A program made the position numbers and the translations under genes. DNA of 64,000 nt from Bradyrhizobium jicamae (GTDB lineage: Bacteria; Pseudomonadota; Alphaproteobacteria; Rhizobiales; Xanthobacteraceae), in contig NZ_JAFCKQ010000011.1 in the NCBI RefSeq assembly GCF_018130215.1, positions 102,332 to 166,331 of the forward strand. The letters are read 5' to 3'. The notes under the pieces are model-generated. The model saw nothing but the letters and a program-made list of their open reading frames with translations, was not told the DNA's origin and did not search any database. This document shows, piece after piece, positions 16,309-24,488 of this stretch; the first letter of the stretch is position 1, and every line of letters begins with the position of its first letter.

Positions 16309-19281
16309 TCAGGCGTGCGCCACGTGGCTCGCCAGCGGAGCTGCCAGCGAATCCTGTCCCTGGACCAGCGATCCGCTTGCCGCGGGCGGCACGCTGCCCC
16401 CGAAGACCGACGGCGTAAAGGTCGACGCCATGTAGTTGCGGAACAGGGCGGCAGAATTGGCACTGCCGGCGACGTCATTGCTCGCGCTGAGGGCCCCTGC
16501 GGTATCGCCGGCCGCGGTGCCCGCAATCGTCTGGTGCGAGACGGGCGGCGCCGCGCCCTCGAAATTGGGCGGCGGCTCGACGCCGCTGCCGCTCAGCAGC
16601 GTTCCCGACGCGCTATATACGGCAAAGCCGGTTTCCTGTGCGCTGGCATTGAAGCCGACCTCGGTATATTGCGTCTCCGTGCCGGTGCCGTCGTAGGCGA
16701 AGTAGATCTTGACCGACGCGCCGCCCGTCAGGTCGACATCGGTCTCGGTTTTCGTGCCGGTCGCGTTGGGGCCACCATAGTTGATGACCTCTTCCGACAC
16801 ACCACTCGGCAATCCCGTGAACGCCTGATACTGCGACGTACCGTTCTGGAAATTGATCAGCGTCCCGGTATGGGTCCCGGTGCCGTTGGCGGCGGTGAAA
16901 TATTCAACCTCGTTGGTGACGCCGCTCGGCAGGTAGGCAAGAAACTCGACGATCGAGTTGCCGGCCTGAAGATCGAGAATGGCTTCGGTGTTGGTGCCGC
17001 TGCCGTCAGCACCGCTGAAGTCCAGGATCTCCTCGGTGACACCGGTTGGCAGGTTGGCCAACAGGATCGCCTGCGAGCCGCCGGACTGGTAGTCGGAAAT
17101 GATCTCGGTGAGGGTGCCGCTGGCGCTGGTGCCGCTGAAGTCTTCGATCTGCTTCGTGACGCCGCTTGGCAAGCCCGAGAACAACTGGTCCTGCGAGGTC
17201 CCATTCTGGAAATCGATCAACGTTTCGGTGTGGGTACCCGTGGCGTTGGCGCCGGTGAAATATTCGATCTCGGCGGTCACGCCGGTCGGCAGATAGGCAA
17301 GAAACTCGACCAGCGAGCCGCCGGCCTGCAGATTCTCAACGATTTCGGTATTGGTGCCAGTGCCATCGGCACCGCTGAAGTCCAGGATCTCTCCGGTGAC
17401 ACCGGTCGGCAGGTTGGTCAACAGGCTCACCTGCGAGTCGCCGGACTGGTAGTCGGAAATGATCTCGGTGAGGGTGCCGCTGGCGTTGGTGCCGCTGAAG
17501 TCTTCGATCTGCTTCGTGACGCCGCTCGGCAAGCCCGTGAACAACTGGTCTTGCGAGGTCCCATTCTGGAAATCGATCAAGGTTTCGGTGTGAGTGCCGA
17601 GGCCGCCGGGGCCACCATAGGTGCCGGTGTAATAGTAGACCTCCTCGGTGACGCCGGCCGGCAGATACGCAAAAATCTCGACCAGTGCGCCGCCGGCCTG
17701 CAGATTTTGTATGATCTCGGTGTTGGTGCCGGTGGCGTTGGGGCCGGTGAACTCTTCTATTTCCTCGGTTACGCCGGCCGGCAAGCCGGTCCAGAGCACC
17801 AGATTCGAGCCGCCGGACGGCAAGTTCTGGATTCCGCCGATCTTGACGCCGATGGTCTCGCTGACGGACGTCGGAGTGGCGTTGGGATCGGTCGTTGTCA
17901 CCGTGATGGTGTCAGTACCGACGTTCGCGCTTTTGTAGGTCAGCGTGCCGAGCGCGGCATTGATCTGGCTGAGCGTGCCCCTGATCGTCAGGCTTGTGGT
18001 GCCTGAGTTGAATACGGTCGCTCCTCCGGCTCCCGATGCCGATACACCGCCTCCGCTGGTGGTGCTCACGACCGTGGTGAAGGTGTCAATGCCGCTGCCC
18101 GCATCGACCACCGTCACCGCGTTTCCGCCGGTGAAGGCGAACGATTGGCCGGCCGACGCAATGATCGAGGTTGGACCCGTTTCGGTGACCACATCGGGGT
18201 TGCTCACCGGCTCCCAGCCCAGGGCCTCCATGACCTCGATGTCGGTTTGCGACAAGGTATTGGTTTCGCCCGCGTCGCCTACTCCGAAAACATCCAGCTG
18301 GGTAAAATCGGCCGTATCGCCGTTGTTCACCTGAACGTTGCCGCTGTACTCGTTGTTGTATGTAAGACCGGACAGCGTGCCGGCGGCGCCGCCGTCATAC
18401 GAGAAGTAGGTCGTGACCCCGTCCCGGCCATCGGTGTAATCGCGCACACCCGAGGAATTGAACCGGAACAGATCCATCGTGCTCCAGAAGCTGTTCTGGT
18501 CGCCGAGGCCGCCGACGCGTCCCATCGTGCCTTCAGTGAGCTCGTGCACGATCGAGTTGATGACGTCCTGACCGCTCAGGTTGGGATCGCCCGAATAGTA
18601 ATAGGAGTTCAGCGTGACGGTTACGGTACTGTTCGAGCTCGCCAGCCCGAGCATTTGCGCGTAACCCATCGGCAGGCTGAAGTCGCCGCCATTGACCGAC
18701 GTGTTCGGATCGTTGGTGGGCAACGTCGAGTAGGCATCCTGGGCGTAGACGCTGGCATTGGCGTGGACGGCGAGCGCGGCTTTGAGCTGCGCATAGGTCA
18801 CGTCCGTCGTGAAGAAAGAATTATTCGCCAGAAAGCCATTGTTGCCTTCATTCGACTCGTTGAAAGTTACGTTCAACGTGATCGGCGACGGTGCCGTCCA
18901 GAGTTTCTCGATCGTCTGCTCTGCACTTACAACGGCACTTATGAAATCGCTGGTATCGGTGTTGGCGTAGGTATTGCTGAACGAGATGTTGCTTCCCGCC
19001 GTGCTCACGATCTGAACACCGCCCTGGGCCGGTGCGCTCTGAGCCGGTTCGCTGTTGTGGACCGGTTGGCTCTGCACCGATTCGCTATGCGCAGCGGACG
19101 TCGCGACAGCCGCATTGCCGGACGCGCCGCCGGCGGCATTTGCGACACCGTTGACGGGGGTCACAATGTACGCGTTGCCATCAAACCCGAAGTCCTGAGA
19201 AAATCCGCCCTGGAGAGAGTTGCTGTCGGATGAGAAACTGTCCGAAGTCGACGATTTGCCGCCGCCGAATGACCTGCCCAT
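16309..19281 (-). CDS. Large secreted repeat protein with metalloprotease-like N-terminal domain
   Basis: The 990-residue protein has a Ser/Gly-rich N-terminus with no classical signal peptide. A zincin-like domain (about 85-365) contains HELTEGTMGR (His246, Glu247, Glu250) and a downstream DIEVMEALGW; it resembles Bradyrhizobium secreted metalloproteases with an HExxE core. A beta-rich domain (about 370-485) follows, then nine 40-residue repeats (about 497-861) of the form LPxGVTxEI-x-F(S/T)G-x2-A(T/S)GT-x-TE. The 40-residue C-terminal tail (NYMASTFTPSVFGG to LASH) recurs in a remnant at 23 kb and may be an export signal. The composition is Thr/Gly/Asn-rich with few Cys or Lys. AAGGGGAGAGG precedes the ATG. 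No type I secretion genes are nearby. Confidence 0.75.
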   Translation of the reverse strand: MGRSFGGGKSSTSDSFSSDSNSLQGGFSQDFGFDGNAYIVTPVNGVANAAGGASGNAAVATSAAHSESVQSQPVHNSEPAQSAPAQGGVQIVSTAGSNISFSNTYANTDTSDFISAVVSAEQTIEKLWTAPSPITLNVTFNESNEGNNGFLANNSFFTTDVTYAQLKAALAVHANASVYAQDAYSTLPTNDPNTSVNGGDFSLPMGYAQMLGLASSNSTVTVTLNSYYYSGDPNLSGQDVINSIVHELTEGTMGRVGGLGDQNSFWSTMDLFRFNSSGVRDYTDGRDGVTTYFSYDGGAAGTLSGLTYNNEYSGNVQVNNGDTADFTQLDVFGVGDAGETNTLSQTDIEVMEALGWEPVSNPDVVTETGPTSIIASAGQSFAFTGGNAVTVVDAGSGIDTFTTVVSTTSGGGVSASGAGGATVFNSGTTSLTIRGTLSQINAALGTLTYKSANVGTDTITVTTTDPNATPTSVSETIGVKIGGIQNLPSGGSNLVLWTGLPAGVTEEIEEFTGPNATGTNTEIIQNLQAGGALVEIFAYLPAGVTEEVYYYTGTYGGPGGLGTHTETLIDFQNGTSQDQLFTGLPSGVTKQIEDFSGTNASGTLTEIISDYQSGDSQVSLLTNLPTGVTGEILDFSGADGTGTNTEIVENLQAGGSLVEFLAYLPTGVTAEIEYFTGANATGTHTETLIDFQNGTSQDQLFSGLPSGVTKQIEDFSGTSASGTLTEIISDYQSGGSQAILLANLPTGVTEEILDFSGADGSGTNTEAILDLQAGNSIVEFLAYLPSGVTNEVEYFTAANGTGTHTGTLINFQNGTSQYQAFTGLPSGVSEEVINYGGPNATGTKTETDVDLTGGASVKIYFAYDGTGTETQYTEVGFNASAQETGFAVYSASGTLLSGSGVEPPPNFEGAAPPVSHQTIAGTAAGDTAGALSASNDVAGSANSAALFRNYMASTFTPSVFGGSVPPAASGSLVQGQDSLAAPLASHVAHA
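16699..17793 (-). repeat. Coding tandem repeat: nine about 120-bp units in three about 360-bp super-units
   Basis: Units of 40 residues (one of 44) follow each other without spacers in the secreted protein. Every third unit is most alike. Units 1/4/7 end in LQAGG-x-LVEF-like sequence, units 2/5/8 carry THTETLIDFQNGTSQ, and units 3/6 carry LPSGVTKQIEDFSG with LTEIISDYQSG. DNA of units 3 and 6 is nearly identical (around 17450-17570 and 17090-17210), showing recent duplication or conversion. Confidence 0.9.
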
Positions 19282-19688
19282 GGATTCCTCTCCCCTTCAC
19301 GGATGGAGCCGGATCGCTGGTATCGGGCGGACACACCCTAAAAACCCGACGAAATATCTTCCGGCATCGAAACTGATTGAGCCGCAATCACCTCAAACCG
19401 ATAAACACAGCAATCCAATTCTGAAAATTACATCGAGAAAATGCAGCCAATCACCAGCACGCGTCAAGTGCAGAATATGCCTTTGCGGATGGCGCAGCAC
19501 GCCCCGTCGTCGATTTGTCATTCAGGAACCCGCATGGCGAAACCGCATGATGCGGAACCCGTTGCTGGGAGTGTGCGCGAATGGTCCCGCGCTCGCGTGT
19601 CGCTCCCCCGGCCGCCAGGTCGCCCCGCGAGCGGCCATCGGCCGTCTGCCACGGCGATTGGGATCCTGACCTTGCTCCGATGCGTACA
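19282..19688. other. Gene-free stretch upstream of the secreted protein gene
   Basis: About 407 bp between two genes read leftward. I see no credible coding sequence. The part next to the secreted protein gene (about 19330-19450) is AT-richer than its surroundings and probably holds that gene's promoter. A small palindrome (CCGCAT-G-ATGCGG) occurs near 19545. No CtrA-type or FNR box was found. Confidence 0.6.
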
Positions 19689-20939
19689 TTACTCGACGAG
19701 CATGCGGACGCCCTTTGCCCCGTTGAGCAGGCGTCTCAGGTGGAAACCGGCGAGAGGGTCATCGGCATGCAAGCCGACAAGCGCGGCAAAAGCCGGTATT
19801 GCGGCCGCGTCCCCGGCCTCGAGCTTGGCGAAGGCTTCGGTGTATTGCGCCGTTGCCTCCGCCTTGAAGCTTTCAGCCGGCAGAGGTTCGTAAGCACGCA
19901 ACGGCTCGCTGCGCCCGCGCAAGACGAGATCGCCGACGGGGCGGCCGAGGAAATTCACCGCGGCATCGGCAACCATCGCACTGACGCAGATGCGGGTTCC
20001 CAGGAATTTGTTTGCTGCTTCCAGCCGGGCCACCGTATTGGTGGTGTCGCCGTATGCGGTGTAGTCGAAGAAGCGGCTCCTGCCGAAATTGCCCACCAGC
20101 GCCGGACCGGCATGGACGCCGATCCGGGTGGCACCGAAATTCACGCCCTTTGTCCGCCACCGTGCCCGAAAGGCTTCGGCCCAGGCATCGATGTCTTGCG
20201 CGCAGACGATCGCGCGCGTCGCATAGTCCGGCTGGTCTCCGGGGGCGTTGAACAGAATCTGGATCGCATCGCCGATCACCTTGGCCACCGTGCCCTCATG
20301 CGCGAACACGATCTCGGTCATTCCACCCACATATTCGTTGAGCATGTCGCCCAGCACATCAGGCGCCACGGTCTCGACGACGGAGGTGAATCCGGTGACA
20401 TCCGTAAAGATGGCGGCAACATCGCGCCAATGCGCCTCGGTGCCGTTGCCATCCGTACCGGCGGCCAGGCGCTTGGCGAGCGCGGGGGAGAAAAAGCGGG
20501 ACAGCGAAGCGAGCGCACGCTCGGCCTCCGCCTGACGATGCCTGGTCTCGCGCAGCATCTCGATGTGGCGCAGCGTCTTCTCGATGGTCGCCTCGAGATC
20601 GGCGAAATCGATCGGCTTGGTAACGAAATCAAACGCGCCACGATTCATGGCGGTGCGGATGTTGCTCATGTCGCCATAGGCGGAAACGATGACGGTCGCC
20701 TTCTTGTCGTCGGCTTGCTGCAGCTTCGCGAGCAGCGTCAGGCCGTCCATCCGCGGCATGTTGATGTCGGAGACCACCAGATCGATGCTTGGACGCAGTT
20801 CGAGTGACTGCAGCGCTTCAAGTCCGTCACGCGCGAACATGAAATCGAAAACCCCCTCGCGAATCTGCCGCCTGAACGTCTGGAGGACCAGTGCCTCCAC
20901 GTCGGGCTCGTCATCGACCACGAGGATGGTTGCGGTCAT
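19689..20939 (-). CDS. Response regulator with class III adenylate cyclase output domain
   Basis: The 416-residue protein has an N-terminal receiver (about 1-125: [11 protein letters not shown], phospho-acceptor in VVSDINMPRMDG, Lys in VTKPIDF). A short coiled linker leads to a class III cyclase catalytic domain (about 170-350). Metal-binding Asp residues lie in FTDVTGFTS and KVIGDAI, and FFDYTAYGDTTN gives the Lys/Thr pattern of class IIIb adenylate cyclases. A helical C-terminus follows. It should couple phosphotransfer to cAMP output. It is the last gene of a three-gene operon; its ATG overlaps the stop of the upstream receiver gene by 4 nt. Confidence 0.9.
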   Translation of the reverse strand: MTATILVVDDEPDVEALVLQTFRRQIREGVFDFMFARDGLEALQSLELRPSIDLVVSDINMPRMDGLTLLAKLQQADDKKATVIVSAYGDMSNIRTAMNRGAFDFVTKPIDFADLEATIEKTLRHIEMLRETRHRQAEAERALASLSRFFSPALAKRLAAGTDGNGTEAHWRDVAAIFTDVTGFTSVVETVAPDVLGDMLNEYVGGMTEIVFAHEGTVAKVIGDAIQILFNAPGDQPDYATRAIVCAQDIDAWAEAFRARWRTKGVNFGATRIGVHAGPALVGNFGRSRFFDYTAYGDTTNTVARLEAANKFLGTRICVSAMVADAAVNFLGRPVGDLVLRGRSEPLRAYEPLPAESFKAEATAQYTEAFAKLEAGDAAAIPAFAALVGLHADDPLAGFHLRRLLNGAKGVRMLVE

Positions 20940-21328
20940 GCGGCCTGCTCGAGCCTTGTATCGATCTCCTGACGCAGCGCCGCGAAATCGATCGGCTTGG
21001 TCAATAGATCGGTCGCACCGCTCTCGAGCGCCCTTCGCCTGGTTTCCGCATCGCCGTAGGCCGTGATCATGATAACGGGAACGTCGGGCCGCGCCGCGCG
21101 CACGATCGGAAGCATCTCCAGCCCGCTCATGCCGGGCATGTTGATATCGGACAGGATCAGAACGAGCGTGCCGTCATCCCTGATCTCGATCGCGCGTCGC
21201 AGCGCCACCGGCGCCGACGGAGCAAACTCCATGAGAAAGCGGCCGACGCGCAGATCGCGCCGGAATTGCTGGCGAAACAACATTTCGACGTCGGGCTCGT
21301 CATCGACGACCAGAATATAGATGTTCAA
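20936..21328 (-). CDS. Single-domain response regulator
   Basis: The 130-residue protein is a stand-alone receiver: acidic pair in [10 protein letters not shown], phospho-acceptor Asp in [12 protein letters not shown], Thr in MITAYGD and Lys in LLTKPIDF. It resembles the receiver of the next gene (shared FRR motif after helix 1 and KPIDFA), suggesting duplication. It overlaps both neighbours by 4 nt, so kinase, receiver and receiver-cyclase are translationally coupled. It may compete for, or relay, phosphate between kinase and cyclase. Confidence 0.92.
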   Translation of the reverse strand: MNIYILVVDDEPDVEMLFRQQFRRDLRVGRFLMEFAPSAPVALRRAIEIRDDGTLVLILSDINMPGMSGLEMLPIVRAARPDVPVIMITAYGDAETRRRALESGATDLLTKPIDFAALRQEIDTRLEQAA

Positions 21329-22776
21329 CTCTTGCCTCCGCTCAACTGTTGTGCGGACGCTGCCCTCGGCAGCATGATGATGAATTCGGTGAAGTCGCCC
21401 GGCACGGTCTCGACCGCCATTCTGCCGCCGTGCTGCTTCACGATGATGTCGTGGCAGATCGAAAGACCGAGCCCTGTGCCTTCGCCCGCCGGCTTGGTGG
21501 TGAAGAACGGATCGAAGATCTTCTCCCTCACCTCGGCTGGAATACCGGTGCCGTTATCGCGAATCCGGATTTCCACCGCGCTGCCGAGGTTTCTTGTCGT
21601 CGCGCTCAGCGTAGGTTCGAAGCCGTCCCCGGCTGCCTCCTTGCGTTTGGCGGCTGCATAGAATCCATTTGAGATCAAATTGAGGAATACCCGCGCGATC
21701 TCCTGCGGGTAAAGATTGATCGTCCCGGCAACGGGATCGAGGTCTCGCACAAGGGTGACGTTGAAGCCGGGCTTCTCTGCGCGCGCGCCATGATAAGCCA
21801 GGTTGAGGCTTTCCTCGACGATCGCGTTGATGTCGGCGGGACGGCGCTCGCCGGAGCCCTGACGCGAGTGCATGAGCATGTTCTTGACGATGGAATCGGC
21901 GCGCTTGCCGTGGTGCACGATCTTCTCGAGGTTGCCCTGCAGCATCTGCGTGAGTTCGTCGACGTCTTGCCTGGCCTGCTCGTCGAGCGCGGCGGAGCGC
22001 AGTGTTTCACTGAGTTCGTCGATCAATTCCGAGGAAAGCGAGGAGAAATTGTTGACGAAGTTGAGCGGGTTCTTGATTTCATGCGCGATTCCGGCCGTGA
22101 GCTGACCGAGGGAGGCAAGCTTCTCGGTCTGGATCAAGCGGTCCTGCGCGGTGCGCAGATCATCCAGTGACTGCGAAAGTTGCGTCGTGCGTTCGCGCAG
22201 TTCGTTCACCAGCCGGGCATTCTCGATGGCGATCACCGCCTGGTTGGCGAAGCTTGAAACAAGCTCGATCTGCTTCTGCGTAAACGGCTGCGGCCGGATG
22301 CGCGCCAGGAAGATCACACCTATCACGTCCGCTTCCCGCAACAGCGGGACGCCAAGCGCCGTCCGGTATCTTGCGACTGCCTGGGCATCCTGCCGGGTGT
22401 AGTTCTGGTCAGCCAGCACATCCGCGATATGGACGATCTGCCGGTCGATGACCGTGCGCCCCACCACGCTGCCGCGATCGATGCTGATCGGATGCGATTC
22501 GAAATACTCCAGCTGCTCGCGCGAATAGCCGTATCGGGTTGCGGCGCGATAGACGTCGCCGCTCGGCAGGTGAATGAGAGCGCCCTGTGCTTCACAGAGC
22601 CGTGTGGCGGATTCGACCAGCGTGTCGAGAACTGCCTGGAGGTTGAATGTCGAGCGGGTGATCAGCTTGAGAACCTCGGCCGTCGCGGTCTGCTGCTGCA
22701 GCGACTGTGTCAAATCGCGCCGCACAGCCCGCAGCTCAGCCGCCAGCCGGGTATTCTCCTGCTTCAGATCCGCCAT
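21325..22776 (-). CDS. Cytosolic GAF sensor histidine kinase
   Basis: The 483-residue kinase has an N-terminal coiled coil (about 1-45), a GAF domain (about 45-190, [18 protein letters not shown]...), a second coiled coil, a dimerisation domain with H-box [14 protein letters not shown] and a HATPase domain with [14 protein letters not shown] and GTGLGLSI. No membrane segment was seen, so the GAF domain senses a cytosolic ligand. The ATG at 22776 (AGGA upstream) was chosen. In-frame starts at 22800 and 22833 would lengthen it by 8 or 19 residues. First gene of the kinase / receiver / receiver-cyclase operon. Confidence 0.9.
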   Translation of the reverse strand: MADLKQENTRLAAELRAVRRDLTQSLQQQTATAEVLKLITRSTFNLQAVLDTLVESATRLCEAQGALIHLPSGDVYRAATRYGYSREQLEYFESHPISIDRGSVVGRTVIDRQIVHIADVLADQNYTRQDAQAVARYRTALGVPLLREADVIGVIFLARIRPQPFTQKQIELVSSFANQAVIAIENARLVNELRERTTQLSQSLDDLRTAQDRLIQTEKLASLGQLTAGIAHEIKNPLNFVNNFSSLSSELIDELSETLRSAALDEQARQDVDELTQMLQGNLEKIVHHGKRADSIVKNMLMHSRQGSGERRPADINAIVEESLNLAYHGARAEKPGFNVTLVRDLDPVAGTINLYPQEIARVFLNLISNGFYAAAKRKEAAGDGFEPTLSATTRNLGSAVEIRIRDNGTGIPAEVREKIFDPFFTTKPAGEGTGLGLSICHDIIVKQHGGRMAVETVPGDFTEFIIMLPRAASAQQLSGGKS

Positions 22777-23012
22777 AACGTCCTGCGAGAGCGCGGGCAT
22801 CGCCAAAAAAACCACATCGATGGATGGCGGCACCGGGCCGCAATCTGCAGCAGATTCGTCGGGAGTATTCCACTTCGCCGATCGTCCGACTACTCATACT
22901 TTACCATCGGTTCCACGGCGACAGCCCCCCACACCATCGCAACGCCGGTTGAATGCTCCCGAACCGCGCGGACGCCGCCTCGCCCGGTCAGCGCCGAGCG
23001 AAGCACTGGCCC

Positions 23013-23152
23013 TCACGCCGCGTGGCTTGCCAGCGGAGCTGCCAGCGAGTCCTGTCCCTGGACCAGCGATCTGCCTGCCGCGGGCGGTACGCTGCCACCG
23101 AATACCGGTGGCGTAAAGGTCGACGCCATGTAGTTGCGGGAACAGCGGGATG
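23013..23152 (-). pseudogene. Remnant of a second secreted-protein gene (shared C-terminal tail, frameshifted)
   Basis: On the minus strand, 23013 to about 23152 closely matches the last 140 bp of the 990-residue secreted protein gene. It encodes a tail NYMASTFTPPVFGGSVPP to LASHAA and a stop. A one-base difference at 23138-23140 (GGG where the intact gene has GG) breaks the frame upstream of NYMAS. Further upstream only about 40 codons of unrelated open frame remain, with no gene body. It is best read as the 3' scar of a lost or recombined paralogue. Confidence 0.75.
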
Positions 23153-23497
23153 CTTTGTGTCGGTTCGATCGGCATGATGCTCACAGAATAGGCGACGCTG
23201 GTGGTGCCATCGCTTGCCCTGAAGCTGCCTCCTCGCGACGTCGACGCGCGAGCCACGACGGAGCAACCGTCGGGCAAATCGGCAAAAATCCGTCAAGCCC
23301 CCGCCATGAAAATAATTCGGTTTATCAGTAGACCAAATCAGTATATAGATTTTCGCGTCTCACCCGCTCGAGGGGCGCTTCGCGATCGTCACGAACGTTG
23401 TGGTGGGATGCGGTGGACGCTGCGTGCGTGACTGACGAGAGCGCATGAAGCGGACGGCGAAATCGTGCAGGCCTGACGCCCTAGTGGCAGGTGTCCT

Positions 23498-23527
23498 GTC
23501 AGCAAGAGACCAAGGTCTCTTGCTGAC
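23498..23527. repeat. Perfect 14-bp inverted repeat (2-nt centre)
   Basis: Arms GTCAGCAAGAGACC (23498-23511) and GGTCTCTTGCTGAC (23514-23527) flank AA. No T-run follows on either strand, so a simple intrinsic terminator is unlikely. It lies directly at the border of the structured 155-bp repeat. Confidence 0.9.
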
Positions 23528-23541
23528 GGCGGTGACAAAAG

Positions 23542-23696
23542 AGCCCAGTCTCGCCGGGGCGAGCACGTATAAGCCGTAACCCATCGCGCAGGGAAAGCCG
23601 GGTTGTTTCCGGTTACACCTGTGGTCCTACCCCCGTGCTTTCTACATTGCACGGGGCCCATGGGTGCGATCGGCACCCGGCTTTCCCTGCGCCCTC
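23542..23696 (+). repeat. Structured dispersed repeat, copy A
   Basis: This 155-bp core is identical, in inverted orientation, to 63844-63998. Similarity continues weakly to about 23760 (through GGGCAAATCATGTCGCGAGAA). Within the core an 18-bp perfect inverted repeat (23586-23603 with 23675-23692; GCGCAGGGAAAGCCGGGT) encloses a second stem, CCCCGTGC/GCACGGGG (23631-23638 with 23649-23656, 10-nt loop), and GGGTGC/GCACCC. It is a multi-stem element, not a plausible gene, although small open frames cross it. Confidence 0.9.
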
Positions 23697-23779
23697 TCCC
23701 AGAGAAGAGGGTGAAACGAGATGCCAAGCTCGGGCAAATCATGTCGCGAGAACGCGAAGCTGCGTACTCATCCACCGCT

Positions 23780-23880
23780 GTCATCCCCCGCGAAGGCGGG
23801 CGATCCCGTACGCCGCGGCCTCTCGGCCCAAGCACAGTCGCCTCTGGAATACTGGATCATCGGCACGCGCGGGTGATGAC
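23780..23880. repeat. Palindromic intergenic repeat of about 101 bp
   Basis: Left arm begins GTCATCCCCCGCGAAGGCGG and right arm ends CACGCGCGGGTGATGAC; the arms pair imperfectly over about 30 nt, with GATCC-type motifs at their inner ends. It resembles a dispersed Bradyrhizobium palindrome with a GTACGCCGCGGC core (general knowledge). It abuts the structured repeat and precedes the end of the acetyltransferase gene. Confidence 0.7.
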
Positions 23881-23909
23881 ACCGAACGAGAGGGCGCTGC
23901 AAAACCCCG

Positions 23910-24470
23910 TCACCGCCGCGACAGGGGCGCGGGTGGGGGCGGCTCGGTCGAACCGGCGGCGAGCGAGCGCTGCATCATCACGCTGTCGGCCCAGTGGCCA
24001 TAGCGGTAGGCGACGCCGGGCAGGTGTCCGACGCGGGCGAAGCCGAAGCGCTCGTGCAGCGCCAGCGAGGACGCATTGTCGGAGTCGATGTAGCCGATCA
24101 TCTGGCGGAAGCCTGCCGCGGCGCAGGTGTCGATCAGTTCCTGCAGCAGCTTCCCGCCGACGCCTTGTCCGACATACTGGTGATGGATGTAGATGGAATG
24201 CTTCACCGTATAGCGGTAGGCCGGGCGCTTGCGGAACATCACGACATAGGCATAGCCGACGACATCTCCGTTGCAGACCGCGACCAGATGCGGCAGGCGG
24301 GTGTTGCGCAAATTCTTGCGGCGGTCGCGCAGATCGTCCGGCTCCGGGGTGCCGCTCTCGTCGACGTGGTCCTCGACGCCACGGCGGATGTGGTGGCGGT
24401 AGATCGAGAGCATGGCGTCGACGTCACTGTCGCGCGAGGCGCGGACAGTGATCTTGTGGTTATTCTCCAT
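23910..24470 (-). CDS. GNAT family N-acetyltransferase (phosphinothricin-acetyltransferase type)
   Basis: The 186-residue enzyme has the GNAT fold: ITVRASRDSDVDAMLSIY at the N-terminus, acetyl-CoA loop HHQYVGQGVGGKLLQEL near residues 97-113, and FGFARVGHLPGVAYRYGHW typical of the PAT/MnaT/YncA group, which acetylates small amines and amino-acid analogues. A Pro/Arg-rich tail of about 15 residues ends it. It lies 18 nt behind the amino-acid decarboxylase gene, so both are probably co-transcribed. A polyamine or amine substrate is possible but unproven. Confidence 0.88.
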   Translation of the reverse strand: MENNHKITVRASRDSDVDAMLSIYRHHIRRGVEDHVDESGTPEPDDLRDRRKNLRNTRLPHLVAVCNGDVVGYAYVVMFRKRPAYRYTVKHSIYIHHQYVGQGVGGKLLQELIDTCAAAGFRQMIGYIDSDNASSLALHERFGFARVGHLPGVAYRYGHWADSVMMQRSLAAGSTEPPPPAPLSRR

Positions 24471-24488
24471 TGCGTGGCGTCCGTTCGC

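Noticed and set aside
16699..17793. Repeat array considered as CRISPR
   Set aside because: Units are contiguous, in frame and encode a repeat protein; there are no unique spacers and no cas genes.
16309..23909. Genomic island or prophage
   Set aside because: Repeats and a gene remnant are present, but no integrase, transposase, tRNA target or phage gene was seen.
23603..24451. Small open frames across the structured repeat (for example from 23603)
   Set aside because: They occur in both repeat copies but run into unrelated sequence; the conserved feature is base pairing, not coding.
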